NCBI GenBank assembly: GCA_964383845.1
Contig: CAYLIF010000020.1
Coordinates: 1-28,372 of the forward strand
Direction of reading: 5' to 3'
From: JAAZGD01 sp964383845
Lineage (GTDB): Bacteria; Bacillota; Clostridia; Peptostreptococcales; Anaerovoracaceae
DNA length: 28,372 nt
Position numbers and translations under genes: made by a program
Notes under the pieces: model-generated
The model's database searches: none
What the model was told of the DNA's origin: nothing
The model's input: only the letters and a program-made list of their open reading frames with translations
In this document: in pieces, positions 17,036-24,931 of the stretch
Layout: each line of letters opens with the position of its first letter
Numbering within the stretch: position 1 is the stretch's first letter

Positions 17036-17425
17036 ATGAGTAATAAAGGATATAGACAAGGAAGACTAGGAGAAGAAATCCGCAAGGTTATTGGAGAAAT
17101 GCTTCTTAGAGACATTAAAGACCCTAGGCTATCTGGAATGGTTAGTGTTTCCTCGGTTACTGTGACAAGAGACGGAAGCTATGCAACATGTTATGTTACA
17201 GTTCTAGGTAGTTCAATCGAGAATGAACCAACAACTGAAGAAAAAGAAGAAGTAATCGCTGCTTTTCAAAGTGCCAAAGGATTGATTAAAAGAGAAATTG
17301 GCAATCAAATAAAACTAAGACATGTTCCTGAGCTAATTTTCAAATTGGATACTTCTATGGAATATGGTCGAAAAATGTCCAAAATAATAAATGAATTAGG
17401 ATTGGAGAAGGATGTTGAAGAGTAA
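17036..17425 (+). CDS. rbfA: 30S ribosome-binding factor A
   Basis: Helps mature the 5' end of 16S rRNA and the 30S subunit, especially in the cold. I use the ATG at 17036, giving 129 residues that begin MSNKGYRQGRLGEEIRKVI, typical of the family. An in-frame upstream start at 16994 would lie within infB and add residues unlike RbfA. The single KH-like domain shows IKDPRLSGMVSVSSVTVTRD and the C-terminal RHVPELIFKLDTSMEYG signature. A purine-rich AGAAAGAGG at 17016-17024, within the end of infB, can act as ribosome site. It overlaps nrnA by 14 bases. Confidence 0.95.
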   Translation: MSNKGYRQGRLGEEIRKVIGEMLLRDIKDPRLSGMVSVSSVTVTRDGSYATCYVTVLGSSIENEPTTEEKEEVIAAFQSAKGLIKREIGNQIKLRHVPELIFKLDTSMEYGRKMSKIINELGLEKDVEE

Positions 17426-18401
17426 CCCCATCGAGGAAATAGGCGAAAAACTTCTTGCGGTAGATTCCATACTTTTGTTTCCCCATGTTAATATGGATGG
17501 AGATGCCCTTGGTTCTTCAGTTGCTTTGTGCAAAAGCCTTAGAATGTTAGGAAAAAAGTGCAACATATTAATAGCAGAAGAAATCCCTATGTATTTAAGA
17601 TTTTTAGATCGAGATTATTGCATCACAAACGGGGATAAGTTTAAAAATCCAGATCTTTGTATAGCAATCGACTGTGGAGAGGTATCTAGATTCAAAAACA
17701 GAAGTGATTTCTTTTTTAAGGGTCAAAGCACAATGGTAATTGATCATCATCTTGCTACTGATCCAGTGTTTGATTTTAACTATGTAGACTCAAAAGCTTC
17801 AGCCACAGCAATGCTGATATATCGGATTTTAAAATATATTAATGCACCTATGGACAAAGAAATCGGCGAGGCTATTTGGGCAGGGATAACTACTGACACA
17901 GGTAATTTTCAATATTCAAATACAACAAAAGAAACCCATGACATTGCTGCAGAGCTTCATGGTCTTGGTATTGATCATAACTCGGTAAGTATCAATATAT
18001 ATGAGAATATACGTCCCGAAAAAATACTCATGACCAACAAGGTAATGGACAACTTAGCCTTCTTTGCCAATGGCAGAGGGGCTATTACCTATGCAACACG
18101 TGATATATTTCAGGAGACTGGTGCTACACTAGATGAAACTGAAGGAATAGTTGAAACCCTTAGATGTATTGCTGGTGTAGAAGTGTCAGCTTTTTTGAAG
18201 GAAGATGATGAAGACACTATTACTGTGAGTATGCGTTCTAAAACAGAAGCAGATGTAGCAGAAATAGCCACTAGATTTAACGGGGGTGGACACAAAAAAG
18301 CCGCAGGTTGTACTATAAATGCCACTATGGAATTTGCCGTAAAAATGATAATAAATGAGATTGAGATTTCTCTAAAAAAAGCAGGAAAAAACAAGATATG
18401 A
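17412..18401 (+). CDS. nrnA: DHH/DHHA1 phosphoesterase, nanoRNase/pAp phosphatase
   Basis: Hydrolyses short RNA fragments and 3'-phosphoadenosine 5'-phosphate in NrnA, or cyclic di-AMP breakdown products in close relatives. The 329 residues carry the DHH domain metal motifs: HVNMDGDALGSS (His25, Asp29, Asp31), AIDCGE at about 92-97, and IDHH with Asp111-His113. The DHHA1 domain ends with GGGHKKAAG at 291-299. There is no membrane segment or GGDEF part, so it is not GdpP. The ATG at 17412 lies inside rbfA; a TTG at 17415 is a possible alternative with better ribosome-site spacing. The truB start overlaps its stop by four bases. Confidence 0.92.
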   Translation: MLKSNPIEEIGEKLLAVDSILLFPHVNMDGDALGSSVALCKSLRMLGKKCNILIAEEIPMYLRFLDRDYCITNGDKFKNPDLCIAIDCGEVSRFKNRSDFFFKGQSTMVIDHHLATDPVFDFNYVDSKASATAMLIYRILKYINAPMDKEIGEAIWAGITTDTGNFQYSNTTKETHDIAAELHGLGIDHNSVSINIYENIRPEKILMTNKVMDNLAFFANGRGAITYATRDIFQETGATLDETEGIVETLRCIAGVEVSAFLKEDDEDTITVSMRSKTEADVAEIATRFNGGGHKKAAGCTINATMEFAVKMIINEIEISLKKAGKNKI

Positions 18402-19324
18402 TAAAAGGAATTGTTATACTAAACAAACCAAAAGGTCTTACATCTCACGATTGTGTTGCTCATTTTAGAAAGAAAACAGGAATAAAGAAAATCGGGCATA
18501 CTGGAACACTAGATCCTCAAGCTACTGGCGTATTGCCAATTTGTATTGGCAGGGCTACAAGGATGATTGAATACTTAGAGCATGATCAAAAAACATATTT
18601 ATGTGAAATAACCTTTGGGATAACCACAGACACATATGATATTTGGGGAAGTGCTATAGATGGAAATCCACAAAGAGAGTTAGCGTTAGAACTACTAACC
18701 TTTGATAAAATATCTACAGCACTTTCTATGTTTAGAGGAGAGATAGATCAAAGGCCACCTATTTTTTCGGCATTAAGAAAAAATGGTAAACGGCTTTATG
18801 AATATGCTCGTAAAGGAGAAGAAGTAGAGATTCCTACGAGAAAAGTTACAATATATCATCTAGAAATGAAATCATTTGACCAGGAATCATCCAAAGCAGA
18901 GCTTTTAATTACCTGCTCAAAAGGTACATACATTAGAAGCATTTGCCACGACCTGGGAGAAGAAATGGGATGTGGAGCAGTTATGTCTTCCCTTAAAAGA
19001 ATATCTTGCGGTAACATGTCAATAGAGGATTCGGTGACCTTAGCTGAATTTGAAAAGGCAGAAGATTACAGTGTTTTTTTAAAACCAATGTGGTATCCAC
19101 TAGTAGCTTTAGGAGAAATCCAAGGCAGTAGTGAAAATAGAAGGGATTTGCTAGATGGCAAAAAGATGGTAATTGAAAAGCACCAATTAACAAGAATTCC
19201 TAGCAATGAACAGCAGAAAGATATATATGGAGTTTTAGACCATGAAGAACTATTGGCTATAGGTAAGTTGGATGGAGAGACCTTTAAACCAGAAAAAGTA
19301 TTTATAAAAGAGAGAGCAACATAG
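18398..19324 (+). CDS. truB: tRNA pseudouridine-55 synthase
   Basis: Isomerises uridine 55 in the T-psi-C loop of nearly all tRNAs. The 308-residue protein has LNKPKGLTSHDCV at the N-terminus and the catalytic motif GHTGTLDPQATGVLP, with Asp39 as the nucleophile. It also has the QRPPIFSALRKNGKRLYEYAR stretch and CSKGTYIRSICHDLG. A C-terminal PUA-like region follows. The start overlaps nrnA in ATGA. It sits between nrnA and ribF as in many Firmicutes. Confidence 0.96.
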   Translation: MIKGIVILNKPKGLTSHDCVAHFRKKTGIKKIGHTGTLDPQATGVLPICIGRATRMIEYLEHDQKTYLCEITFGITTDTYDIWGSAIDGNPQRELALELLTFDKISTALSMFRGEIDQRPPIFSALRKNGKRLYEYARKGEEVEIPTRKVTIYHLEMKSFDQESSKAELLITCSKGTYIRSICHDLGEEMGCGAVMSSLKRISCGNMSIEDSVTLAEFEKAEDYSVFLKPMWYPLVALGEIQGSSENRRDLLDGKKMVIEKHQLTRIPSNEQQKDIYGVLDHEELLAIGKLDGETFKPEKVFIKERAT

Positions 19325-19331
19325 AGTAGAT

Positions 19332-20255
19332 ATGGAAATATATCATTCATTCGATAACACTAATTATACTGAACCTACGGTTTTAGCCTTAGGTAATTTT
19401 GACGGTATTCATTTAGGACACCGTGAAATTATTATACGAACTGTTAACAAAGCTGCAGAATTAGGAATGAAAAGCGGGATATTCACATTTGCAAATCACC
19501 CTCGAAACGTAATAATGAATGAGGAATTTACTAAAAATATTATCTATTTTGAAGAAAAAGCAGAGATCATACGTAAATTAGGCATTGATTACCTGTTCAA
19601 TATTACTTTTGATGAAAAGATTATGACTATGAGCCCAAGAGAATTCGTACAGAAACTGCTAATAGATGAAATGAATATGAAATATGGTCTTTGTGGATTT
19701 AATTACCATTTTGGCAATAAAGCACTAGGCACAACAGAAAAACTAAAGGCTATGAGCAAAGAACTAGGCTACGAAATAGAAGTGGTTGCCCCAGTCTTGA
19801 TCGATGGACAAGTTGTTAGCAGCACATTAATAAGAGAAATTATCAGTAGCGGCAAAGTTGATTTGTGTTTAAAATATTTAGGAAGACCCTATGCGGTAAA
19901 TGGAACAGTTGTTGTAGGTAATAGACTTGGTAAATCCTTGGGATTTCCTACCTCTAACTTGATTATTGATGAAAATATGGTTTCTCCAGCAAATGGGGTT
20001 TACCTCACTTGGTGCACGTATAACGGAATAACTTATCCCAGTATTACCAATGTAGGTAACAAACCAACAATTGGAGAATTTGTAAAGAATGTTGAGACCC
20101 ACATTTTTGATTTTGATGGTGAGCTTTATGGCAAAACAATTCATGTGGAATTTTTAGTGAAAACTCGAGATGAAATGAAATTTGCCTCGGTGAAAGAACT
20201 TTCTGAGCAAATCAAGAAGGATTGCGTAGCAGCCAAAGCTTATTTTTCTAAATAA
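19332..20255 (+). CDS. ribF: Bifunctional riboflavin kinase / FMN adenylyltransferase
   Basis: Makes FMN and then FAD from riboflavin. The 307 residues have an N-terminal FAD synthetase domain with GNFDGIHLGH at residues 21-30 and the STLIREIISSGKVD signature. The C-terminal riboflavin kinase domain has NGTVVVGNRLGKSLGFPTSN, GVYLTW and NVGNKPT. Length is normal. The ATG lies seven bases after the truB stop and has only a weak ribosome site. No FMN riboswitch precedes it; expression probably comes from the operon promoter upstream of rimP. Confidence 0.95.
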   Translation: MEIYHSFDNTNYTEPTVLALGNFDGIHLGHREIIIRTVNKAAELGMKSGIFTFANHPRNVIMNEEFTKNIIYFEEKAEIIRKLGIDYLFNITFDEKIMTMSPREFVQKLLIDEMNMKYGLCGFNYHFGNKALGTTEKLKAMSKELGYEIEVVAPVLIDGQVVSSTLIREIISSGKVDLCLKYLGRPYAVNGTVVVGNRLGKSLGFPTSNLIIDENMVSPANGVYLTWCTYNGITYPSITNVGNKPTIGEFVKNVETHIFDFDGELYGKTIHVEFLVKTRDEMKFASVKELSEQIKKDCVAAKAYFSK

Positions 20256-20306
20256 AAGCTAGACACCTAAGCTTTATCGTGATATATTTAGATGTTGTAT
20301 AAATTA

Positions 20307-20352
20307 CCATTGCTTGGTACTTAGAGAACTCCGACGGGTACTCAGCAAATGG
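20307..20352 (+). ncRNA. Candidate S15 (rpsO) leader structure
   Basis: Between ribF and rpsO a long imperfect stem pairs 20307-20320 (CCATTGCTTGGTAC) with 20338-20352 (GTACTCAGCAAATGG). The apical part TTAGAGAACTCCGACGG can fold as a small hairpin (GAG-AA-CTC) beside CCGACGG. It ends 10 bases before the AAAAGGAGA ribosome site of rpsO. Position and shape fit the structured leaders by which S15 represses its own mRNA in Firmicutes. A weak TATAAA at 20298-20303 could be the -10 of an rpsO promoter. Confidence 0.55.
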
Positions 20353-20379
20353 CGGATTATTAAAAGGAGAAGAATTATT

Positions 20380-20646
20380 ATGATCACTAAAGAAAAAAAG
20401 ACGGAAATCATTAAAGACTTTCAGCTAAAAGAAGGGGACACAGGTTCCTCTGAAGTTCAGATTGCAGTATTAACATTTAGAATTAACGATCTAAATGAAC
20501 ATTTAAAAATTCATGTAAAAGATCACCATTCCAGAAGAGGTCTTCTGCAAATGGTAGGCCAGAGAAGAAACCTACTTAATTACCTAAAAGGAAAAGATGT
20601 AGAACGGTATAGAGATCTTATTGCCCGTTTAGGTTTAAGAAAGTAA
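20380..20646 (+). CDS. rpsO: 30S ribosomal protein S15
   Basis: Primary 16S rRNA-binding protein of the small-subunit platform. I use the ATG at 20380, giving 88 residues, with a strong AAAAGGAGA site at 20362-20370. An in-frame start at 20314 lies within the leader stem and is rejected. The sequence has the GDTGSSEVQIA segment, the HLKIHVKDHHSRRGLLQMVGQRR stretch that contacts rRNA, and a RLGLRK tail. It is followed by a terminator and pnp, the classic rpsO-pnp neighbourhood. Confidence 0.97.
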   Translation: MITKEKKTEIIKDFQLKEGDTGSSEVQIAVLTFRINDLNEHLKIHVKDHHSRRGLLQMVGQRRNLLNYLKGKDVERYRDLIARLGLRK

Positions 20647-20662
20647 TAAAACTTGAAAATTT

Positions 20663-20690
20663 AAGCGGAGCTACTTAGCTCCGCTTTTAT
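20663..20690 (+). terminator. Intrinsic terminator after rpsO
   Basis: A 10-bp perfect GC-rich stem pairs 20663-20672 (AAGCGGAGCT) with 20677-20686 (AGCTCCGCTT) around loop ACTT, followed by TTTTATTA. It separates rpsO from pnp, though readthrough is possible. Confidence 0.85.
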
Positions 20691-20703
20691 TAATATTTAG
20701 TTA

Positions 20704-20719
20704 GCGTCACTAAAGACGC
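20704..20719 (+). other. Small hairpin in the pnp leader
   Basis: GCGTC (20704-20708) pairs with GACGC (20715-20719) around ACTAAA, 20 bases before the AGGAGGT ribosome site of pnp. In E. coli the pnp leader has an RNase III-processed stem that mediates autoregulation; this one is much shorter and any such role is a guess. Confidence 0.3.
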
Positions 20720-20757
20720 ATACAAAGAAAGAAATTAACAGGAGGTAGTTGTTAATT

Positions 20758-22857
20758 ATGAGATTTGAAGATTATAGAACGTTCCAAACAGCACTGGGAG
20801 GAAGACTCCTTCAGCTGGAGATTGGAAAAGTGTGCGAATTGGCTAATGGGCAAGTTACAATGCGATATGGAGATACAGTAGTAAATGTAACGGCTTGTGC
20901 ATCCAACACCCCAAGAACAGATATTGATTTTTTCCCTTTATCTGTAGATTATGAAGAAAGAATGTATGCCGCTGGTAAAATCCCTGGTGGATTTATTAAG
21001 AGAGAAGGAAGGCCAAGTGAAAGAGCGATTTTAGCTTGTAGGCTAATTGACCGTCCTATTCGTCCTCTTTTCCCAAAAGGTTTCCATAATGATGTTCAAG
21101 TAGTAGCAACAGTAATGTCTTTGGATCATGACTGTTCCCCTGAGGTAACGGCAATGATAGGCTCATCTGTGGCCTTAAGTATTTCTGACATTCCATTTGA
21201 TGGGCCAACAGCATCTGTACTAATTGGTCGGGTGGATGGAGAGTTCGTAGTGAACCCAACTCAAGCTCAAAGAGAAGTAAGTGATATACAACTTATGGTA
21301 AGCGGAACCAAAGAAGCTATCATGATGGTAGAAGCGGGTTGTTCTGAAGTTAGTGAAGATATAGTTTTAGACGCGATTATGTTTGCACATGAAGAAATCA
21401 AAAAGCTTGTTGTTTTCATTGAAGATATAGTTAAAGAATTAGGAAAGCCAAAAAAAGAAATTACATTATATAAGATTCCGGAAGAAATCGATTCAGCAGT
21501 AAGAGATTTTGCATCTGATAAAATGAAATCAGCCATACAAACTCCTGACAAACAGGAGAGACTGGATAATATGGATAAGGTTGAAACAGAAGCAAAAGAA
21601 TATTTTTCCGAGATTTTCCCAGATAACCCTAAAGATATTTCTGCGTCCTTGTACGATATTACAAAAGAACAGGTTAGAGCGATGATTTTAGACGAACATA
21701 TTCGGCCAGATAACCGAAAACCTGATGAGATTCGTCAAATTTGGTGTGAAACGGGTTTCTTACCTAGAGCCCATGGAACTGGATTGTTTAAGAGAGGGCA
21801 AACCCAAGCATTGAGTGTTGCAACTCTAGCACCTGTGGGAGAAGGTCAGAGAATTGACGGTATTGGGGAAGAGACGGAAAAGCGTTACATGCATCACTAC
21901 AATTTCCCTCCTTACTCAGTTGGAGAAGCGAGGCCTATGCGTTCTGCGGGTCGAAGAGAAATAGGTCACGGTGCACTTGCAGAGAGAGCATTGCTACCTG
22001 TTCTTCCTTCTATAGAAGACTTTCCTTACGCAATGCGTGTAGTAAGCGATATTCTAGCCAGTAATGGCTCAACTTCTCAAGCTGCTGTTTGTGGTAGTAC
22101 TTTATCACTTATGGATGCAGGAGTTCCTATTACAAGGCCAGTATCTGGTATTGCAATGGGTCTTGTTGAAAGAGTAGAAGAGGATGGATCCAGTAAAATT
22201 GTGATTTTATCTGATATCCAAGGAATGGAAGACTTTTTAGGAGACATGGATTTCAAGGTTGCAGGAACTGAAAAAGGGATAACAGCCATTCAAATGGATA
22301 TAAAAGTTCATGGCCTTTCTCGTGAAATTTTGAAGAAGGCTCTTGCTCAATCAAAAGAAGGTAGATTGTTTATTTTAGAGAAAATGATGGAAGAAATTTC
22401 TGCTCCTAGAGAAGAACTTTCTCCATATGCTCCAAGAATTATAACTATGCAAATTGATCCTGAAAAAATCCGTATTGTTATAGGACCAGGAGGCAAAACT
22501 ATTAATAGGATTGTAGCTGAAACTGGTGTAAAAATAGACCTAGATGATACAGGCATCGTATACATTTCCGCTCCCGATATGGAGACAGCCCAAAAGGGAG
22601 TTAGAGAAGTTGAACTTCTTTTGAAGGATGTAGAAGCAGGGGAAATCTATGAGGGTACAGTAACAAGGCTTATGGCTTTTGGTGCCTTTATAGAAATACT
22701 ACCAGGAAAAGAAGGGCTTTTGCATATTTCAAAGATGGCAAAAGAACGTGTTGAGAGAGTTGAAGATGTTATGAACGTGGGAGACAAGGTTCAGGTAAAG
22801 GTTACAGAAATTGACAGCCAAAATCGAATAAATCTTACACGTAAAGAACTTCTGTAA
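20758..22857 (+). CDS. pnp: Polyribonucleotide nucleotidyltransferase (PNPase)
   Basis: Phosphorolytic 3'-5' exoribonuclease of mRNA decay, which can also polymerise tails from NDPs. I prefer the ATG at 20758 (699 residues), 11 bases after AGGAGGT at 20740-20746, to the TTG at 20749, which lies too close to that site. Two RNase PH domains flank an alpha-helical middle domain. The first has FFPLSVDYEERMYAAGKIPGGF and the second has GTGLFKRGQTQAL. The KH domain has IGPGGKTINRI and the S1 domain has GTVTRLMAFGAFIEILPGKEG. There is no long acidic tail after S1. A strong terminator follows. Confidence 0.97.
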   Translation: MRFEDYRTFQTALGGRLLQLEIGKVCELANGQVTMRYGDTVVNVTACASNTPRTDIDFFPLSVDYEERMYAAGKIPGGFIKREGRPSERAILACRLIDRPIRPLFPKGFHNDVQVVATVMSLDHDCSPEVTAMIGSSVALSISDIPFDGPTASVLIGRVDGEFVVNPTQAQREVSDIQLMVSGTKEAIMMVEAGCSEVSEDIVLDAIMFAHEEIKKLVVFIEDIVKELGKPKKEITLYKIPEEIDSAVRDFASDKMKSAIQTPDKQERLDNMDKVETEAKEYFSEIFPDNPKDISASLYDITKEQVRAMILDEHIRPDNRKPDEIRQIWCETGFLPRAHGTGLFKRGQTQALSVATLAPVGEGQRIDGIGEETEKRYMHHYNFPPYSVGEARPMRSAGRREIGHGALAERALLPVLPSIEDFPYAMRVVSDILASNGSTSQAAVCGSTLSLMDAGVPITRPVSGIAMGLVERVEEDGSSKIVILSDIQGMEDFLGDMDFKVAGTEKGITAIQMDIKVHGLSREILKKALAQSKEGRLFILEKMMEEISAPREELSPYAPRIITMQIDPEKIRIVIGPGGKTINRIVAETGVKIDLDDTGIVYISAPDMETAQKGVREVELLLKDVEAGEIYEGTVTRLMAFGAFIEILPGKEGLLHISKMAKERVERVEDVMNVGDKVQVKVTEIDSQNRINLTRKELL

Positions 22858-22876
22858 AAAATTAGGTTTAATAATT

Positions 22877-22903
22877 AAAGAGAGGCCATTGGCCTCTCTT
22901 TTT
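22877..22903 (+). terminator. Intrinsic terminator after pnp
   Basis: An 11-bp perfect stem pairs 22877-22887 (AAAGAGAGGCC) with 22891-22901 (GGCCTCTCTTT) around loop ATT and runs into a T tract (22899-22903). It closes the rpsO-pnp region before the cysteine operon. Confidence 0.9.
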
Positions 22904-22947
22904 ATGATAAAGAGTCTAGAGCAACTTTACATCTATGACTAATATGT

Positions 22948-22982
22948 TTATACTTAAAATACAAAGATTTCTAAAAGTATAA
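22948..22982. repeat. Inverted repeat TTATACTT/AAGTATAA upstream of the cysteine operon
   Basis: TTATACTT at 22948-22955 and AAGTATAA at 22975-22982 are perfect 8-base inverted arms 19 bases apart. TATACTTA recurs in direct orientation at 23010-23017. They surround or overlap candidate promoter elements, so they could be a regulator site, but AT-rich chance matches are possible. Confidence 0.4.
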
Positions 22983-22983
22983 T
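22954..22983 (+). promoter_or_regulatory. Candidate promoter of the small protein-cysK-cysE operon
   Basis: A perfect TATAAT lies at 22978-22983 with TTAAAA at 22954-22959, 18 bases upstream (four of six -35 matches). A second candidate -10, TATACT at 23010-23015, lacks a well-spaced -35. A promoter is needed here because the pnp terminator ends at 22903. Confidence 0.45.
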
Positions 22984-23000
22984 TTTGATTGTAAATCAAA
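22984..23000. promoter_or_regulatory. Palindrome, possible operator of the cysteine operon
   Basis: TTTGATT at 22984-22990 and AATCAAA at 22994-23000 form a perfect 7-base inverted repeat with three central bases (GTA). It lies where transcription from the TATAAT at 22978 would start, a usual place for a repressor operator. I do not recognise the motif and cannot assign a regulator. Confidence 0.4.
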
Positions 23001-23041
23001 TACAGTGGGTATACTTATTCAAATATAAAAGGAGGAAAAGC

Positions 23042-23227
23042 ATGCCAATTATTGCGTTAGCACTGATATTACTTGTAAGTTTTGTTGTTTATTACTTTTT
23101 TGTGAGCAATTCCTCTCTATTTACCAGCGAGAAGCCTAAAAAAAATGACCCTTTTAACGTTATTTATTTGCCAGAGGACTTAGAGGCAGAAAAAGAAAGA
23201 AGAAAAAATCAAGATGAAAATAGCTGA
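23042..23227 (+). CDS. Small single-pass membrane protein of unknown function
   Basis: A 61-residue product. A hydrophobic helix spans about residues 3-21, followed by a short polar stretch, a basic KPKK at 31-34 and a charged C-terminal tail (PEDLEAEKERRK). The topology is probably N-out and C-in, from the positive charges after the helix. The ATG at 23042 has an excellent AAAAGGAGG site at 23028-23036; an in-frame start at 22985 lies in the promoter area and is rejected. The last 14 bases overlap cysK, whose own ribosome site is poor, so translation of this gene probably drives cysK. I do not recognise the family. It could be a membrane anchor, or mainly a leader for coupling. Confidence 0.7.
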   Translation: MPIIALALILLVSFVVYYFFVSNSSLFTSEKPKKNDPFNVIYLPEDLEAEKERRKNQDENS

Positions 23228-24143
23228 TTCTGTTCTACATACAATTGGGATAACACCCTTAATTGGACTTAAAAAAATAGAAGAAAAACTTGGAAATGCT
23301 GTATGTGTTTTAGGAAAAGTTGAGGCTTTTAATCCTGGTGGCAGTGCAAAGGATCGAGCTGTTCTATCAATGATTGAAGAGGCTGAAAAAAGTGGACTAA
23401 TTAAACCCGGGGCAACTTTGGTGGAACCCACAAGTGGCAATACAGGAGCCGCTTTGGCAGCAATTGGAGCTAGTAAGGGTTACTCTGTTATATTAACTAT
23501 GCCCGACACTATGAGCCTAGAGAGAAGACAGATACTAAAAGCATATGGAGCAAAACTTATACTAACAGAAGGTTCTAAAGGGATGAAAGGTGCTATTGAT
23601 AAAGCACAAGAGATAGTTAATGGAACACCAGGGGCTTTTATGCCTGGCCAATTCACAAACAAAGCAAATGTGAAAGCCCACTTTGAAAGCACTGGCCCAG
23701 AAATATGGCAAGATACAAAAGGTAAAATAGATATTTTTGTGGCAGGGATAGGTACCGGTGGCACCATTACTGGAGTTGGAGAGTACTTGAAGAGCAAAAA
23801 TCCAGAAATAAAAATAATTGGGGTTGAACCATTTGGCAGTCAAGTTCTCAATGGAGGCAAGGCAGGACCCCATGGAATACAAGGAATAGGCGCAGGATTT
23901 ATACCGGAAATTTTAAATCTTAAAATCATTGATGAGGTTGTGCCTATTACAGAAGAAGAAGCCTATATAAATGGTCGTTTTTTAGCTAAGACGGAGGGGA
24001 TCCTAGTTGGTATTTCTTCTGGAGCAGCTTTGGCAGCAACTTTAGTTGTAGGAAAAAGGCAAGAGAATAAAGGTAAAGTCATAGTAGTTTTACTGCCTGA
24101 CACAGGGGAAAGATACTTATCTACATTATTATTTAGCGAATAG
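23214..24143 (+). CDS. cysK: Cysteine synthase (O-acetylserine sulfhydrylase), PLP-dependent
   Basis: Forms cysteine from O-acetylserine and sulfide. The 309 residues belong to fold-type II PLP enzymes. TIGITPL lies at the N-terminus, NPGGSAKDRA puts the PLP lysine at Lys46, and TSGNTG is the substrate loop. GIGTGGTITG binds the PLP phosphate and GISSGAALA follows near the end. Length matches CysK and excludes cystathionine beta-synthase forms with CBS domains. The ATG overlaps the preceding small gene and has only a poor A-rich upstream site, suggesting coupling. cysE follows after ten bases and supplies its substrate. Confidence 0.94.
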   Translation: MKIADSVLHTIGITPLIGLKKIEEKLGNAVCVLGKVEAFNPGGSAKDRAVLSMIEEAEKSGLIKPGATLVEPTSGNTGAALAAIGASKGYSVILTMPDTMSLERRQILKAYGAKLILTEGSKGMKGAIDKAQEIVNGTPGAFMPGQFTNKANVKAHFESTGPEIWQDTKGKIDIFVAGIGTGGTITGVGEYLKSKNPEIKIIGVEPFGSQVLNGGKAGPHGIQGIGAGFIPEILNLKIIDEVVPITEEEAYINGRFLAKTEGILVGISSGAALAATLVVGKRQENKGKVIVVLLPDTGERYLSTLLFSE

Positions 24144-24153
24144 GGGAAATATT

Positions 24154-24813
24154 TTGGGGAAAATTAGAGATGATCTAAAATCAATTAAAAAAAGAGATCC
24201 AGCATGCAGAAATAGCTTGGAAGTGTTTTTTTTATATTCAGGCTTCCACGCATTATTTTATCATAGAATTGCTCACAAGTTCTATAAAGGACGTATGTTC
24301 TTTATTGCAAGGGCTATTTCTCAGTTTGCCAGATGGATAACAGGAATTGAAATTCACCCAGGCGCTACTATAGGAAGAGGTCTATTTATTGACCACGGAA
24401 GCGGGGTAGTAATTGGTGAAACTACAGAAATAGGGGATTTTTGTACTTTGTATCAGGGAGTTACTCTGGGAGGTACAGGGATAGTCCATGGAAAAAGGCA
24501 TCCAACATTAGGGAATGATGTCTTGGTAGGAGCTGGAGCTAAAGTCTTAGGCCCATTTAAGGTCGGAGACCATGCTAAAATTGCGGCAGGTGCGGTAGTT
24601 CTTAGCGAAGTGCCTGCTTATGCTACTGCAGTTGGAGTTCCTGCTCAAATACTTTGTGGCTTTGCTACTGATCCTACTGGCTCAAAACAAGGTAACGAAG
24701 ATGTGGATCAGATTAACATACAGGATCCAATAATGATTGAGATTTGTCGTTTAGAAGAGCAGCTTGAAAGACTGGAAGGGAAAATAAGGGAGCTAGAAAA
24801 GAAAAACTCTTAA
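24154..24813 (+). CDS. cysE: Serine O-acetyltransferase
   Basis: Acetylates serine with acetyl-CoA, the entry step of cysteine synthesis. The 219-residue protein is the short Gram-positive form. The N-terminal helical part (1-60) ends with ISQFARWITGIEIHPGA, and a left-handed beta-helix of hexapeptide repeats runs over about 65-165. IDHGSGVVIGE holds the likely catalytic His81, and GGTGIVHGKRHPTLGNDVLVGAGAKVLG is the acetyl-CoA part. The C-terminus is a predicted coiled helix (LEEQLERLEGKIRELEKKNS). It does not end in the isoleucine that CysE uses to dock into CysK in the classic complex. The start is TTG at 24154, with AGGGGAAA at 24142-24149. Confidence 0.94.
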   Translation: MGKIRDDLKSIKKRDPACRNSLEVFFLYSGFHALFYHRIAHKFYKGRMFFIARAISQFARWITGIEIHPGATIGRGLFIDHGSGVVIGETTEIGDFCTLYQGVTLGGTGIVHGKRHPTLGNDVLVGAGAKVLGPFKVGDHAKIAAGAVVLSEVPAYATAVGVPAQILCGFATDPTGSKQGNEDVDQINIQDPIMIEICRLEEQLERLEGKIRELEKKNS

Positions 24814-24856
24814 GAATATTACTTGCTTTTATGCAGTTTATCAAAGATGCGTGTAT

Positions 24857-24891
24857 AAAAAACCCTCTTCTAATTGAGAAAAGGGTTTTTT
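24857..24891. terminator. Bidirectional intrinsic terminator between cysE and ileS
   Basis: AAAAAACCCT at 24857-24866 pairs with AGGGTTTTTT at 24882-24891. On the plus strand the stem is followed by T6 for cysE; on the minus strand the mirrored A6 gives T6 for ileS. The two genes converge on it. Confidence 0.85.
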
Positions 24892-24931
24892 GCTAAAAAT
24901 CTACTGTATTATTGGTTTCGTAAGAATCTCT

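Noticed and set aside
20256..20280. Terminator after ribF (AAAGCT/AGCTTT stem)
   Set aside because: The stem is only six pairs and no T tract follows it; it is not convincing as a terminator.
20314..20379. N-terminal extension of rpsO
   Set aside because: It starts inside the leader stem, has no ribosome site and lacks similarity to S15.
22904..23041. Cysteine T-box or SAM riboswitch upstream of cysK
   Set aside because: The interval is only about 140 bases and has no T-box sequence, terminator stem or riboswitch core motif.
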